Of a stretch of 46,506 nucleotides of DNA, positions 1 through 7,967 are shown piece by piece. The notes below the pieces were generated by a model. The model was not told the origin of the DNA. It worked only from the letters and a program-made list of their open reading frames with translations, and did no database searches. The DNA lies in NCBI GenBank assembly GCA_020201435.1, contig JAIVGS010000201.1, forward strand, positions 1-46,506, read 5' to 3'. Source of the DNA: Myxococcales bacterium (lineage in GTDB: Bacteria; Myxococcota; Myxococcia; Myxococcales; 40CM-4-68-19). How positions within the stretch are numbered: position 1 is the stretch's first letter; each line of letters opens with the position of its first letter. The position numbers were made by a program, and so were the translations under genes.

Positions 1-27
1 CGTTCATGGTGATGGGTCGTCGGACCA

Positions 28-112
28 GGGTTTGGGGTCAGGGTCCTTACCTCGCCACCCATCACCCCTCACCCTCAGCGTTCCGTTCCGTTCCGTTCCT
101 GCGGCTCCCTCA
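28..112. repeat. Dispersed purine/pyrimidine repeat, copy A (partial)
   Basis: This tract contains a run of CGTTCC units (about 90-108) and a CACCCCTCACCCTCAG stretch. The same word types recur in copies B, C and D. Read on the minus strand it gives the last codons and TGA stop of hutH, so the hutH tail (RNGTER) is encoded by repeat DNA. Only one arm is clear; the partner arm may lie outside the window. Confidence 0.55.
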
Positions 113-1646
113 ACCCGGCTGCGGAACGCGCTGCTGCCTCGATCTCCGGCAACATCGAGCGCACCACCGCGATATCACGATGGATTTCCCGGTCCTCGTC
201 CATGTGCGACACGCGCCCACGAATGGCCGCGAGCGCCGCCTGCGCTCCGACGCCCGCCCGCAGCGGCTTGCGCAGGTCGAGCGCCTGCGCGGCGACCAGG
301 AGCTCGATCGCCAGCCCGCTCGCCGCGTTCGCCACCACCGTCCGCGCCTTCCAGGCCGCGGTCATCCCCATGCTGACGTGATCTTCCCGCCCCGCCGACG
401 ACGGAATCGTGTCGACGCACGCCGGATGCGACAGCACCTTGCTCTCCGCTGCGAGCGCCGCCGCCGTCACCTGCGCGATCATGAATCCGGAATTGAGCCC
501 CGAATTGCGCGCCAGAAACGGCGGCAGCCCCGACAGCGACGGGTTCACCAGCTGCTCCACCCGCCGCTCGCTGATCGTCTGCAGCTGCGTGCACGCGATG
601 GCGAGCAGATCGAGCGCCTGCGACACCGGCTGGCCGTGAAAATTGCCCCCGCTGACGATGGTGCCCTCGGCGACGTCGTCGAGAGCGGCGGCGAAAACGA
701 GCGGATTGTCGGTCGCCGCGTTGGCCTCGATCTCCAGCGTCCGCCGGACGAAGCTCAGCGCGTCCCGGGCAGCGCCGTGCACCTGCGGGACGCAGCGCAG
801 CGAGTACGGGTCCTGCACTTTCCCGCAGTGCTCGTCCTGGTGGCTGGCGTTGATCTCGCTGCGCGCGAGGAGCGCGCGCAAATCCGCCGCGACCCGCGAC
901 TGGCCCTCGTGCCCCCGCACGCGATGGATCGCCGCGAGAAACGGCTTGTGCGATCCCATCAATCCCTCGACCGTCATCGAGGCGGCGATGTCGGCGATCC
1001 GCGCGCACCGCTCGGCCTCGAGCAGCGCCAGCGCGCCCACCGCCTGCATCGCCTGGGTGCCGTTCACCAGCGCGAGGCCCTCCTTGGCCTCGAGCACCAC
1101 CGGCTGCAGCCCGGCCCGCGACAACGCCTCCCGGCCCGGGAGCCGCGCGCCCTTGAAGAACGCCTCGCCCTCGCCGATCAGGACCAGCGCGAGGTGCGCG
1201 AGCGGCGCCAGATCGCCCGAGGCGCCGACCGATCCCTTCTCCGGCACGACCGGAATCACGTCGCGCTCGAGCATCGACACCAGGAGGTCGAGCGTGCTCT
1301 CGCGAATGCCCGAGTACCCGCCGCAAAGCACGTTCGCCCGCAGCAACATCAGCGCGCGGACTTCCGGCAGCGGGAGCGGCTCGCCGGTCCCCGCCGAGTG
1401 GCTGAGGATCAGGTTCCGCTGCAGCCGCTGCAGCTCTGCCCGCGGGATCGAGACCTCGGCCAAGGTGCCGAATCCAGTGTTGATTCCGTAGGTCGGCACG
1501 TCCCCGCGGGCGATCTCGTCGACCAGCCGCCGCGCCGCCCGCACCCGCTCGCGCGCTTCCGCCGCGACCTCGACGCGCACGCCGCCCGCCGCCGCGGCGG
1601 CCACGTCCTCGAGCTTCAGCGCCGACCCGGAAAGCACGATGCGCAT
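75..1646 (-). CDS. hutH: Histidine ammonia-lyase
   Basis: This enzyme deaminates L-histidine to urocanate, the first step of histidine breakdown, in the cytoplasm. The protein is 523 aa, a normal length for the family. It carries the [15 protein letters not shown] segment, whose Ala-Ser-Gly forms the MIO electrophile. Other family motifs are YGINTGFG near the N-terminus, NGTQAM, and GNFHGQP with a nearby DNPL. The ATG at 1646 gives the family-typical N-terminus. No hutU, hutI or hutG is visible next to it, so the gene stands alone within this window. The last residues (about RNGTER) come from a dispersed repeat that also supplies the stop codon. The gene is divergent from the secreted-protein gene at 1734, with an 87-bp gap. 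Confidence 0.97.
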   Translation of the reverse strand: MRIVLSGSALKLEDVAAAAAGGVRVEVAAEARERVRAARRLVDEIARGDVPTYGINTGFGTLAEVSIPRAELQRLQRNLILSHSAGTGEPLPLPEVRALMLLRANVLCGGYSGIRESTLDLLVSMLERDVIPVVPEKGSVGASGDLAPLAHLALVLIGEGEAFFKGARLPGREALSRAGLQPVVLEAKEGLALVNGTQAMQAVGALALLEAERCARIADIAASMTVEGLMGSHKPFLAAIHRVRGHEGQSRVAADLRALLARSEINASHQDEHCGKVQDPYSLRCVPQVHGAARDALSFVRRTLEIEANAATDNPLVFAAALDDVAEGTIVSGGNFHGQPVSQALDLLAIACTQLQTISERRVEQLVNPSLSGLPPFLARNSGLNSGFMIAQVTAAALAAESKVLSHPACVDTIPSSAGREDHVSMGMTAAWKARTVVANAASGLAIELLVAAQALDLRKPLRAGVGAQAALAAIRGRVSHMDEDREIHRDIAVVRSMLPEIEAAARSAAGLREPQERNGTER

Positions 1647-1733
1647 GGCGCGCCTTCTACACCTTTTGAGGGAACCTGCGGTCCCCCGCCGTCGCCTTTA
1701 CGCCGAGTCGGGTCCTCGCCTACACTGCGCTAC

Positions 1734-2540
1734 ATGGCCTCACCAACCGCGTCGCTCCTCGCCCTCGCGCTCCTTGCCTCTGCCGCCCGCGCCGAAGACA
1801 CGGCCGCGCCCGTCATCCAGCACACCCCGGTCAAGTACACCCAGCGCGGCGACAAGTTCATCCAGGTGTTCGCGAAGATTACCGACGAGTCGAAGTTCTT
1901 CCCGCAGGTCTTCTACCGCTACGGCCTCGGCGAGTACCAGAAGCCGATCGACATGAAGGCGGTGAAGGGCCAGAAGGACACGTGGGGCGCCAACATCCAG
2001 ATCAAGGGCGACGTCGCCGAGTACTACATCGAGGCGTACGACGAGCTGGGCAACGGCCCCGGCCGATCGGCCGACCCCGACAAGCCGTGGCGGGTCGATA
2101 CCAGCGGGCAGGGCGGACTCGTCGCCGAGGTCGCGCCGCCGCCGGTGGTGAAGCCGCCGCCCGCGCCGGCGCCGAAGGTCGCCCCCGCGCCCGTTCCGAT
2201 GGCGCCGCGCCCGCAGCCGGTCGCGCAGGCGTCGCGCGGACGGACCTGGACGTGGATCGTGGGCGGCGCCGGCCTCGGCCTGGTCGCCGGCGGCCTCATC
2301 GCCGGCAACGAGATGAAGTCGGCGGACAACGTCTACCAGACCCAGCTTCTCAAGCAGCCCGACGCCAACTACACCGCCCTCAAGGCGCAGTACGACGCCA
2401 ACAAGTCGCTCGGGCAGAAGGCGACCATCCTCGCCATCGCCGGCGGCGCGCTGGTCGCGGCGTCGGTCGTGCTCTTCTTCGTCGAAGGCTCGGGCACCTC
2501 GAACGGCTCGGGCGGTGACGTCGGCACCTGGCACTTCTAG
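1734..2540 (+). CDS. Exported protein with Pro-rich linker and C-terminal membrane helices
   Basis: Unrecognised 268-aa protein. A signal peptide ([20 protein letters not shown]) is followed by a domain of about 100 residues with the look of a beta-sandwich: [13 protein letters not shown] and [13 protein letters not shown] suggest an Ig- or fibronectin-like fold. A Pro/Ala-rich linker follows (about residues 138-168). Two hydrophobic segments, [18 protein letters not shown] and [19 protein letters not shown], flank a short hydrophilic stretch. The likely place is the envelope, with the N-terminal domain in the periplasm. ATG 1734 is chosen because it begins the signal peptide; the frame is open much further upstream only because it runs antisense to hutH. 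It ends 3 bp before lysC, so the two may be cotranscribed. Confidence 0.8.
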   Translation: MASPTASLLALALLASAARAEDTAAPVIQHTPVKYTQRGDKFIQVFAKITDESKFFPQVFYRYGLGEYQKPIDMKAVKGQKDTWGANIQIKGDVAEYYIEAYDELGNGPGRSADPDKPWRVDTSGQGGLVAEVAPPPVVKPPPAPAPKVAPAPVPMAPRPQPVAQASRGRTWTWIVGGAGLGLVAGGLIAGNEMKSADNVYQTQLLKQPDANYTALKAQYDANKSLGQKATILAIAGGALVAASVVLFFVEGSGTSNGSGGDVGTWHF

Positions 2541-2543
2541 AGA

Positions 2544-3776
2544 ATGCTCGTCGTCCAGAAGTACGGCGGGACGTCGGTCGGCGACGTTGGCCGCATCCGC
2601 AACGTCGCGCGCCGCGCGATCAAGGCGCGCAAGGACGGCCACGACGTGGTGGTGGTCGTCTCGGCCATGGCCGGCGAGACCAACCGGCTCCTCAAGCTGA
2701 CCAGCGAGATCGCGAAGCGGCCGAGCCAGCGCGAGCAGGACGTGGTGGTCTCGACCGGCGAGCAGGTCTCGGTCGGCCTGCTCGCGCTCGCCATCCAGGA
2801 GATGAAAGGCAAGGCCCGCAGCTTTCTCGGCCACCAGGTGCGGATCCTCACCGACTCGGCCTTCGCCAACGCCCGGATCCGCAGCATCGACGACTCCAAG
2901 CTACGGGATTCGCTGAAGAAAAAAGAAATCGCCGTGGTGGCGGGATTCCAGGGCATCGACGAGGGCGGAAACATCACCACCCTCGGCCGCGGCGGCTCCG
3001 ACACGACCGCGGTGGCCCTCGCCGCCGCGCTGAAGGCCGACGCGTGTGAGATCTACACCGATGTCGACGGGGTCTACACCACCGACCCCCGGATCTGCGA
3101 CAGGGCGCGCAAGCTCGATCGAATCTCGTACGAGGAAATGCTCGAGCTGGCCTCGCTGGGATCGAAGGTGCTCCAGATCCGCAGCGTCGAATTCGCGATG
3201 AAGTACAAGGTCCCGCTGTGGGTCAAATCGAGCTTCACCGATGACCCCGGCACGCTCGTCACCGAGGAGGACAAGGCGATGGAGGACGTGGTCGTTTCCG
3301 GCATCGCGCTCACCCGCGACGAGTCGCGCTTCGTCATCCGCAACGTTCCCGACAAGCCCGGCATCGCGGCGAAGATCTTCGGCGCGCTGGCCGAGCAGGG
3401 CATCGTCGTCGACGTGATCGTCCAGACCCCCGCCCACGAGGACGGCCGCACCGACATGGCTTTCACCGTCGGCCGCCTCGACATGGAAAAGACCAACGAG
3501 CTGGTCCGCAGGATGGGCAAGCAGATCGCGGCGGGGAAGGTCGAGCACGAGGAGGGGATCGCCAAGGTCTCGATCGTCGGCGTCGGGATGCGCAACCACG
3601 CCGGCGTCGCCGCCAGGATGTTCCAGGTCCTGGCCGACGAGGGCGTCAACATCCGCGTGATTTCCACCAGTGAAATCAAGATCTCCTGCATCATCGACGA
3701 GAAGTACTCGGAGCTGGCCGTCCGGGCGTTGCATACTGCGTTCGGGCTCGATAAGGACGCCGCCGAGAAGAGCTGA
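2544..3776 (+). CDS. lysC: Aspartate kinase
   Basis: This enzyme phosphorylates L-aspartate, the first step toward Lys, Thr, Met and diaminopimelate. The protein is 410 aa, the usual length of the single-function form. It has the N-terminal signature [12 protein letters not shown], the catalytic VSAMAGETN region, [16 protein letters not shown] and the [13 protein letters not shown] motif. Two C-terminal ACT domains follow (about 265-335 and 345-405), including [13 protein letters not shown] and [16 protein letters not shown]; these usually mediate Lys/Thr feedback. The ATG lies 3 bp after the preceding gene, and the TGA overlaps the next gene by one base (TGATG), indicating an operon. Confidence 0.97.
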   Translation: MLVVQKYGGTSVGDVGRIRNVARRAIKARKDGHDVVVVVSAMAGETNRLLKLTSEIAKRPSQREQDVVVSTGEQVSVGLLALAIQEMKGKARSFLGHQVRILTDSAFANARIRSIDDSKLRDSLKKKEIAVVAGFQGIDEGGNITTLGRGGSDTTAVALAAALKADACEIYTDVDGVYTTDPRICDRARKLDRISYEEMLELASLGSKVLQIRSVEFAMKYKVPLWVKSSFTDDPGTLVTEEDKAMEDVVVSGIALTRDESRFVIRNVPDKPGIAAKIFGALAEQGIVVDVIVQTPAHEDGRTDMAFTVGRLDMEKTNELVRRMGKQIAAGKVEHEEGIAKVSIVGVGMRNHAGVAARMFQVLADEGVNIRVISTSEIKISCIIDEKYSELAVRALHTAFGLDKDAAEKS

Positions 3777-4789
3777 TGCTGATCCGCTGCCAGGGCTGCC
3801 AGGCGCTGTTTTCGCTGCAGGACGGGGTCGCGGCGGCGGGCGCCGCGTTCAAGGTCGAATGCGGCCGGTGCCTCTCGATCTTCGAGGCGGCCGTGCCGGC
3901 GAAAGTCGCGCCGTCGCGCCTCGACACGCCTACGGTGCAGCGGCCGCTGTTGCCGGTCTACACGCCGACCGACCCGGGCGTGACCGAGAGGAAAGTCTCA
4001 CCGGAGGCGCTGGCGCACGCGCTCGCGCCGCGCCGGCCCGACCAGCCGCGGCGGAAGGGCATGTGGGTCGCGATCGCGGCGGTGGTCGCTCTCGGCGTCG
4101 CGCTGCTGGTCGAGATGCGATTCGCCGGCCTGCCGAGGCGGGCGCAGGAGCGGCTCGAGAAGGCGCGACAGCTCTTGTTGCGCGACGATCGCGGCAGCCT
4201 CGAGCAGGCGACGGCGCTCTTCACCGAGGCGGCCCGGCTGGCGCCCGGCGAAGCCGGTCCCGAGGGCGAGCGCGCCTTCGCGCTGCTGCTCCAGGCCGCC
4301 GCGCAGAAAGATCTCTCCGCGCGTGTCCCGAAGCAGGAAGCCGAGGAGTACGCGCGCAAGGCGACCCGATCGATGCAGGAAGGGCTCGCGGCAGCCAAGG
4401 CGGCGATCGAGGACGATCGCGAGGACACGTACGCCCTTCGCGCGATGGCCCTGCACGCGGCGCTCGCGGGCGCGCCGGAGCTCGGGGTCGTCTCGCTGCA
4501 TCGCGCAGAGCTCGTCGCGCCGCAGGATCCATGGATCGCCTGGACCCGCGCAACCCTCGCTCTTTCCGGTCCCGCCGGTCGCGACAAGCAGGATCGCGCC
4601 CTCGCCGCGCTCGCGGTGGCCCGCCAGGCGGACCCTCAGCTGCTGCGCGCCCAGGTCGACGTCGCCGCGATCTCGCTCGATCGGCAGGAACCCGGGGCGG
4701 CCCGGGACGTGCTTACCCGGGTCCTGAAGGAGAACCCGCAGCACGAACGGGCGAAACGCCTGCTCGCGCTGCTTCCGCCGGGACCCTGA
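3776..4789 (+). CDS. Zinc-ribbon (MJ0042-type) and TPR membrane protein
   Basis: 337-aa protein. Residues 5-38 hold two CxxC pairs (RCQGC and ECGRC) like the MJ0042 zinc-ribbon family common in myxobacteria. A hydrophobic helix follows at about 92-112 (WVAIAAVVALGVALLVEM). The remainder is alpha-helical with TPR character: repeated A/L spacing, ARQLLL, EQATALFTEAARL and ARDVLTRVLKENPQHERA. The topology suggests a cytoplasmic zinc ribbon and a periplasmic TPR scaffold. Its TGATG overlap with lysC implies translational coupling. No enzymatic motif is seen and the partner is unknown. It could belong to a motility or regulatory complex, but nothing here shows that. Confidence 0.8.
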   Translation: MLIRCQGCQALFSLQDGVAAAGAAFKVECGRCLSIFEAAVPAKVAPSRLDTPTVQRPLLPVYTPTDPGVTERKVSPEALAHALAPRRPDQPRRKGMWVAIAAVVALGVALLVEMRFAGLPRRAQERLEKARQLLLRDDRGSLEQATALFTEAARLAPGEAGPEGERAFALLLQAAAQKDLSARVPKQEAEEYARKATRSMQEGLAAAKAAIEDDREDTYALRAMALHAALAGAPELGVVSLHRAELVAPQDPWIAWTRATLALSGPAGRDKQDRALAALAVARQADPQLLRAQVDVAAISLDRQEPGAARDVLTRVLKENPQHERAKRLLALLPPGP

Positions 4790-4815
4790 CCAGTGGGAAA
4801 TTCCTTTCCCATGGC

Positions 4816-4960
4816 GGTAAGGGATTTCGGAACGGAAAGGGAAAGGGAACGGAGAGGGCGAGGATTACGGTTCGGGGAAGGCCACGGAACCGTCGCGCAA
4901 GCCCCAAACCTTCGCCCTCAACCTTTCCTTTTCCCCTTTCCGTTCCCTGTCCTTTTCCCC
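4816..4960. repeat. Dispersed inverted-repeat element, copy B
   Basis: A left arm rich in GGAACGGAAAGGGAAAGGG (about 4828-4852) is answered by a right arm CCTTTCCGTTCCCTGTCC (about 4935-4952), giving a long imperfect hairpin with a loop of roughly 70 bases. It begins TAAGGGATTTCGGAACGG, which matches copy C almost exactly. It fills the gap between the zinc-ribbon/TPR gene and the GT2 gene. The short open frame across it reads only low-complexity sequence, so I treat it as non-coding. Confidence 0.8.
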
Positions 4961-4994
4961 GTAAAAAGGCACGTAGATTGCTGACTGCAAGCGC

Positions 4995-6182
4995 ATGCTC
5001 GCGATCCTCTTCTGGCTCGCCGTCGGCGCGATCCTCCACACCTACGTCCTCTATCCGCTCGTCCTCATCGTCCTCGACGCGGTCGGACAAGCGCGCGGCG
5101 CCTGGCAGTACCTCGGGGGCGACGAACGCCGCCGCCCGCCGGCGCAGATCGGCCTCCCGTCCGTCTCCGTCCTGATCGCGGCCTACAACGAGGCCGACTG
5201 CATCGGCCCGCGGATCGAGAACCTGCTCGCCCAGGATTACCCCGCCGACAAGCTCGAGATCCTCGTCGGTTCCGACGCCTCGACCGACGAGACCGACGCG
5301 ATCGTCCAGCGCTACGCCGGCCGCGGCGTCAAGCTGTCGCGCGCTGAACGCTGCGGCAAGGCCGGCGTGCTCAGCCGTCTCGTCGGGATCGCCCACGGCG
5401 AGGTGCTGGTCATGACCGACGCCAACACCGAGTTCGAGCGCGACGCGATCCGGCGGCTGGTGCAGCCGCTGCGCGAAGACGCCGTCGGCCTCGTCTGCGG
5501 CCGCCTGCGCCTCCACTCGCCGCTCGGCGCGCCGGTCGCGGAGACCGCGTACTGGAAGCTCGAGAGCCTGCTCAAGCTCTACGAATCGCGCCGCGGCTGC
5601 GTGATGGGCGCCAACGGGGGCATCTACGCGGTCCGCCGGCACCTCTTCCCGCCGCTGCCGGGGGGGACCGTGGTCGACGATTTCGTCGCTGCCCTGCGCG
5701 TTCTCGAAGCCGGCAGCGAGGTTCGCTACGAGCCCGAGGCGGTCGCCCACGAGGAGGCCGCGCCCGACCACGGCGGCGAATACCGCCGGCGCGTCCGCAT
5801 CGCCGCCGGCTGCTTCCGCGCGCTCTCGCAGCATCGCGACCTCCTCTCGCCGCGCCACGGGTTCACCGCGTTCGCGCTCTGGTCGCACAAGGTGCTGCGC
5901 TGGTTCGTGCCGCACGCGATGGTCGTCGCGCTGGTGGCCAACCTCTTCCTCGCCCACGGCAGCCGCTTCTACTCGATCGTCCTGCTCGGCCAGTGCGGCG
6001 CGTACGCGCTCGCGGCGGTGGCCCTGCTCGGCATGTCGCCGCGGCGGCTTCGCGCGGTGGCCGACGCCGCCGCCCATTTCGTCGAGATGAACGCCGCGCT
6101 GCTGGTCGGATTCGTCAAGTACAGCCGCGGCGCCCAGGGCCAGACCTGGACCCGGACCGACCGGACCGCCCGAGCGGCTTAG
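4995..6182 (+). CDS. Membrane-bound family 2 glycosyltransferase
   Basis: 395-aa processive-type GT2 resembling bacterial exopolysaccharide or hyaluronan/cellulose-synthase-like enzymes. An N-terminal helix (about 4-26) precedes the GT-A domain (VSVLIAAYNEAD, GSDASTDET, and a DxD in TDANTEF). GTVVDDFVAALR and RRRVRIAAG occupy the places of the conserved acidic and QxxRW-like motifs. Two or three C-terminal helices lie at about 305-370. It probably acts at the inner membrane and polymerises or transfers a nucleotide sugar; the acceptor is unknown. Repeat B lies 34 bp upstream and repeat C begins at its TAG stop. It is far from the main polysaccharide locus at 34-46 kb, so it may serve a separate glycan. 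Confidence 0.85.
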   Translation: MLAILFWLAVGAILHTYVLYPLVLIVLDAVGQARGAWQYLGGDERRRPPAQIGLPSVSVLIAAYNEADCIGPRIENLLAQDYPADKLEILVGSDASTDETDAIVQRYAGRGVKLSRAERCGKAGVLSRLVGIAHGEVLVMTDANTEFERDAIRRLVQPLREDAVGLVCGRLRLHSPLGAPVAETAYWKLESLLKLYESRRGCVMGANGGIYAVRRHLFPPLPGGTVVDDFVAALRVLEAGSEVRYEPEAVAHEEAAPDHGGEYRRRVRIAAGCFRALSQHRDLLSPRHGFTAFALWSHKVLRWFVPHAMVVALVANLFLAHGSRFYSIVLLGQCGAYALAAVALLGMSPRRLRAVADAAAHFVEMNAALLVGFVKYSRGAQGQTWTRTDRTARAA

Positions 6183-6315
6183 GGATTTCGGAACGGAAAA
6201 GGAAAGGGATCGGACAAGGCGAGGGTGAGGGAAGGGTGAAAGGGCCCTCGGGCCGAATCCTCCCCTTTTTCCTCGCCTTGAACGTTCCCTTTCCTTTTCC
6301 GTTCCCCGTCCCTCA
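6180..6315. repeat. Dispersed inverted-repeat element, copy C
   Basis: The element begins TAGGGATTTCGGAACGGAA and closes with CCCTTTCCTTTTCCGTTCC, so the ends are complementary. An inner GGGCCCTCGGGCC makes a second small hairpin. The first three bases are the stop codon of the plus-strand GT2 gene. The last three, read on the minus strand, are the TGA of the Cys-rich gene. It therefore sits exactly between two convergent genes and could act as a bidirectional terminator. Confidence 0.8.
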
Positions 6316-7170
6316 GCCGCCTTTCACGCACAGGGGCGCGCAGACCAAAGTCGTCCCGTCCGGCTCGTCCCGGCACGCGCCGCTCACCGTGTGCTCCTTC
6401 CAGGTGAACGAGCAGCTGTCGCCCTCGCCGTGATTCGCGCAGGCGTCGACCGCCACCTGCGGCGGCGGCGGCGGAGTCGGCAGCGGCGGGAGACACACCA
6501 AGAGATGTTCGCCGAGCGCGCGGCAGAACCCGTCGACGGTCTTGTCGCCGGCAGCGAACGAGCACGCATCGCCTGCGCTCTTGCTGGCGCAGGCCGCGAC
6601 CGGCGGCAGTGCCGCGACCGGCCCCGGAAGGCAGGCCAGGACCCCGTTCACCGGCAGCGCGATGCACGATCCGCTCCGCGTGTGGCCATCGTCCGAGACG
6701 GCGCAGGCGTCGCCGGCCTGTTTCCCGTCGCACGCCGTCACGATCGGCGGCTCCTCCTCGGGCGCGGCGCAGATCAGGACGTCGCGATGCGGCAGCAGCC
6801 GGCAGGTCCCGGTCCGGGTCCCGTCGTCGTCGTCATCGTCGGTGAAGGAGCACGGATCGCCGGCATGCTTTCCGGTGCAGGCCGCGAACGGCGGCGGCGG
6901 AGGCGGCGGATTCGGCACGCACGCGACCACGCTTCCGACCGAACGGCAGGTCCCGTCGATGGTGCGCTCGTCCTTGCTCAGCTGACACGGGTCGCCGGCC
7001 GCCTTGCTCGCGCACGCCGCGACCGCCGCCGTGCTCGGCGCCGGCTCACACGCGACCCCCGACTGCTCGAGCTGCGTCACCGCATCGGCGGCCGCCGCGG
7101 TGGCGGGATCGAGCGCGGAAAAACCGCCTCCACAGGCGGCGACGACAGCAAGACAGGCGAGACGGCGCAT
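6313..7170 (-). CDS. Cysteine-rich repeat lipoprotein
   Basis: 285-aa secreted protein. The N-terminus MRRLACLAVVAACGGG is a lipoprotein signal with Cys as the likely anchor. Five tandem units of about 40-50 residues follow. Each has the pattern AC..K.AGD.C........G.C.......VC and units are joined by Pro-rich linkers. One unit carries an Asp run (DDDDDD). This resembles the Cys-rich repeats of myxobacterial surface proteins; disulfides probably staple each unit. Start 7170 is preferred over the in-frame ATG 39 bp upstream because it starts the lipoprotein signal and has GGAGG just upstream. No enzyme motif is present, and binding or adhesion is only a guess. Confidence 0.8.
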   Translation of the reverse strand: MRRLACLAVVAACGGGFSALDPATAAAADAVTQLEQSGVACEPAPSTAAVAACASKAAGDPCQLSKDERTIDGTCRSVGSVVACVPNPPPPPPPFAACTGKHAGDPCSFTDDDDDDGTRTGTCRLLPHRDVLICAAPEEEPPIVTACDGKQAGDACAVSDDGHTRSGSCIALPVNGVLACLPGPVAALPPVAACASKSAGDACSFAAGDKTVDGFCRALGEHLLVCLPPLPTPPPPPQVAVDACANHGEGDSCSFTWKEHTVSGACRDEPDGTTLVCAPLCVKGG

Positions 7171-7222
7171 GGGCGAGCCTCCAGACGGCGTGCAGACACG
7201 CGAGCGCATGCCATGGTTAAGG

Positions 7223-7254
7223 CTTCCGGGAAGTGACGTTCGTCACGTCGGAAG
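7223..7254. promoter_or_regulatory. Palindrome upstream of the Cys-rich lipoprotein gene
   Basis: GTGACG-TT-CGTCAC is a perfect 6+6 palindrome (7233-7246), nested in CTTCCG...CGGAAG (7223-7228 and 7249-7254). It lies about 53 bp upstream of the lipoprotein start and about 28 bp past the tRNA terminator. Position and symmetry fit an operator for a dimeric regulator. A short hairpin without regulatory role is also possible. Confidence 0.4.
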
Positions 7255-7281
7255 GCCGTCCCAAAACCTGGGTCTCGCTCG

Positions 7282-7317
7282 AAAAAAAATGGCCCGGCTC
7301 TCTCACCGAGCCGGGCC
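7282..7317 (-). terminator. Rho-independent terminator after the tRNA pair
   Basis: A perfect 10-bp stem (GGCCCGGCTC paired with GAGCCGGGCC, 7291-7300 and 7308-7317) with a 7-base loop is followed on the minus strand by a run of eight T. It lies 3 bp past the CCA end of tRNA-Glu and so ends a tRNA-Gln/tRNA-Glu transcript. Confidence 0.9.
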
Positions 7318-7320
7318 GAG

Positions 7321-7396
7321 TGGTGACCCCAACGGGATTCGAACCCATGTTTGAGGCGTGAGAGGCCTCCGTCCTAGGCCGCTAGACGATGGGGCC
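7321..7396 (-). tRNA. tRNA-Glu (anticodon CTC)
   Basis: The reverse strand folds as a complete cloverleaf. The acceptor is GGCCCCA with TGGGGTC, with one G-T pair. The T-arm contains GGGTTCGAATCCC. The anticodon arm is GAGGC-CTCTCAC-GCCTC, giving anticodon CTC, which reads GAG. The CCA end is encoded. The 76 nt include CCA. Confidence 0.95.
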
Positions 7397-7406
7397 GCGC
7401 CTTCCT

Positions 7407-7450
7407 GGGGAACACGCTGACACGCATTCGCGTGTTCTCATCATGTCCCC
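7407..7450. repeat. Degenerate copy of the GGGGACAC palindrome between two tRNAs
   Basis: GAACACGC (7410-7417) is inverted as GCGTGTTC (7430-7437), and an outer GGGG is answered by ATGTCCCC. The order GGGGaACACG...CGCGTGTTC...ATGTCCCC matches the two tandem copies beside dnaK at 26259-26366. It lies in the spacer between tRNA-Glu and tRNA-Gln, where it would form a hairpin in the precursor RNA. Confidence 0.6.
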
Positions 7451-7491
7451 GACAATTGCTCTGATACCCGCCGCGTAGGGCGGCGTCAAGT

Positions 7492-7565
7492 TGGTTGGGG
7501 GACTTGGATTCGAACCAAGATTAGCGGGGTCAGAGCCCGCCGTCCTGCCGTTAGACGATCCCCCA
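7492..7565 (-). tRNA. tRNA-Gln (anticodon CTG)
   Basis: The reverse strand gives acceptor TGGGGGA with TCCCCCA, T-arm GGTTCGAATCC, and anticodon arm GCGGG-CTCTGAC-CCCGC with anticodon CTG (codon CAG). The CCA end is encoded. It is upstream of tRNA-Glu on the same strand and probably cotranscribed with it. The sequence is very close to typical bacterial tRNA-Gln. Confidence 0.95.
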
Positions 7566-7634
7566 AGGAATCGAAAGGCCGGACTATTTACCGGAGTCAC
7601 CTGTGCCGCGCAACCTGAACGCGGGGCTCGCGAG

Positions 7635-7967
7635 TCACTTCGTTTTTTCCGGCGGCGGCTCTTTCCCGGGCAGGATGAAGAGGCGCACTTCGCCGCGGCT
7701 CGCCTCGTAGATGTTCACGCCGTCCCAGTCAATCCCCGACGGGTTGTCGATGTGCACCGCCCGCACCGGCGTCTGGCTGTGCAGGTTGTGGCGCGGATAC
7801 TTCGAGGGCGGATAGGCGCGCCGGTAGTACTTGATGGCTTCGTCCCACGGCTGCGGCAGCCGGTAGCGGTCGTCGTCGATCTTGACTGCGCCGTCGGGGA
7901 GGATGAAGCCGCGCGCCTTGAAACCTTCCGCCGGCGCGGCGAGCAGCGCGAGGACGAGCAGGATCAT
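7635..7967 (-). CDS. Small exported protein downstream of gltX
   Basis: 110-aa protein beginning with a short signal peptide (MILLVLALLAAPAEG). The mature part is polar and Tyr/Pro-rich (YRLPQPWDEAIKYYRRAYPP) and ends EPPPEKTK. I do not recognise the family. Its ATG overlaps the gltX stop as ATGA, so it is the second gene of a gltX operon and probably translated by coupling. HLHSQTPVRAVHIDNPSG looks like a loop or strand pair. No catalytic motif is evident. Confidence 0.75.
   Translation of the reverse strand: MILLVLALLAAPAEGFKARGFILPDGAVKIDDDRYRLPQPWDEAIKYYRRAYPPSKYPRHNLHSQTPVRAVHIDNPSGIDWDGVNIYEASRGEVRLFILPGKEPPPEKTK

Noticed and set aside
6-1733. Plus-strand open frame leading into the secreted protein gene
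   Set aside because: It is antisense to hutH, Arg/His-rich and without family motifs. Only the part from 1734 has a signal peptide.
4793-4984. Short open frame across repeat B
   Set aside because: Low-complexity product from a palindrome, with no ribosome site.
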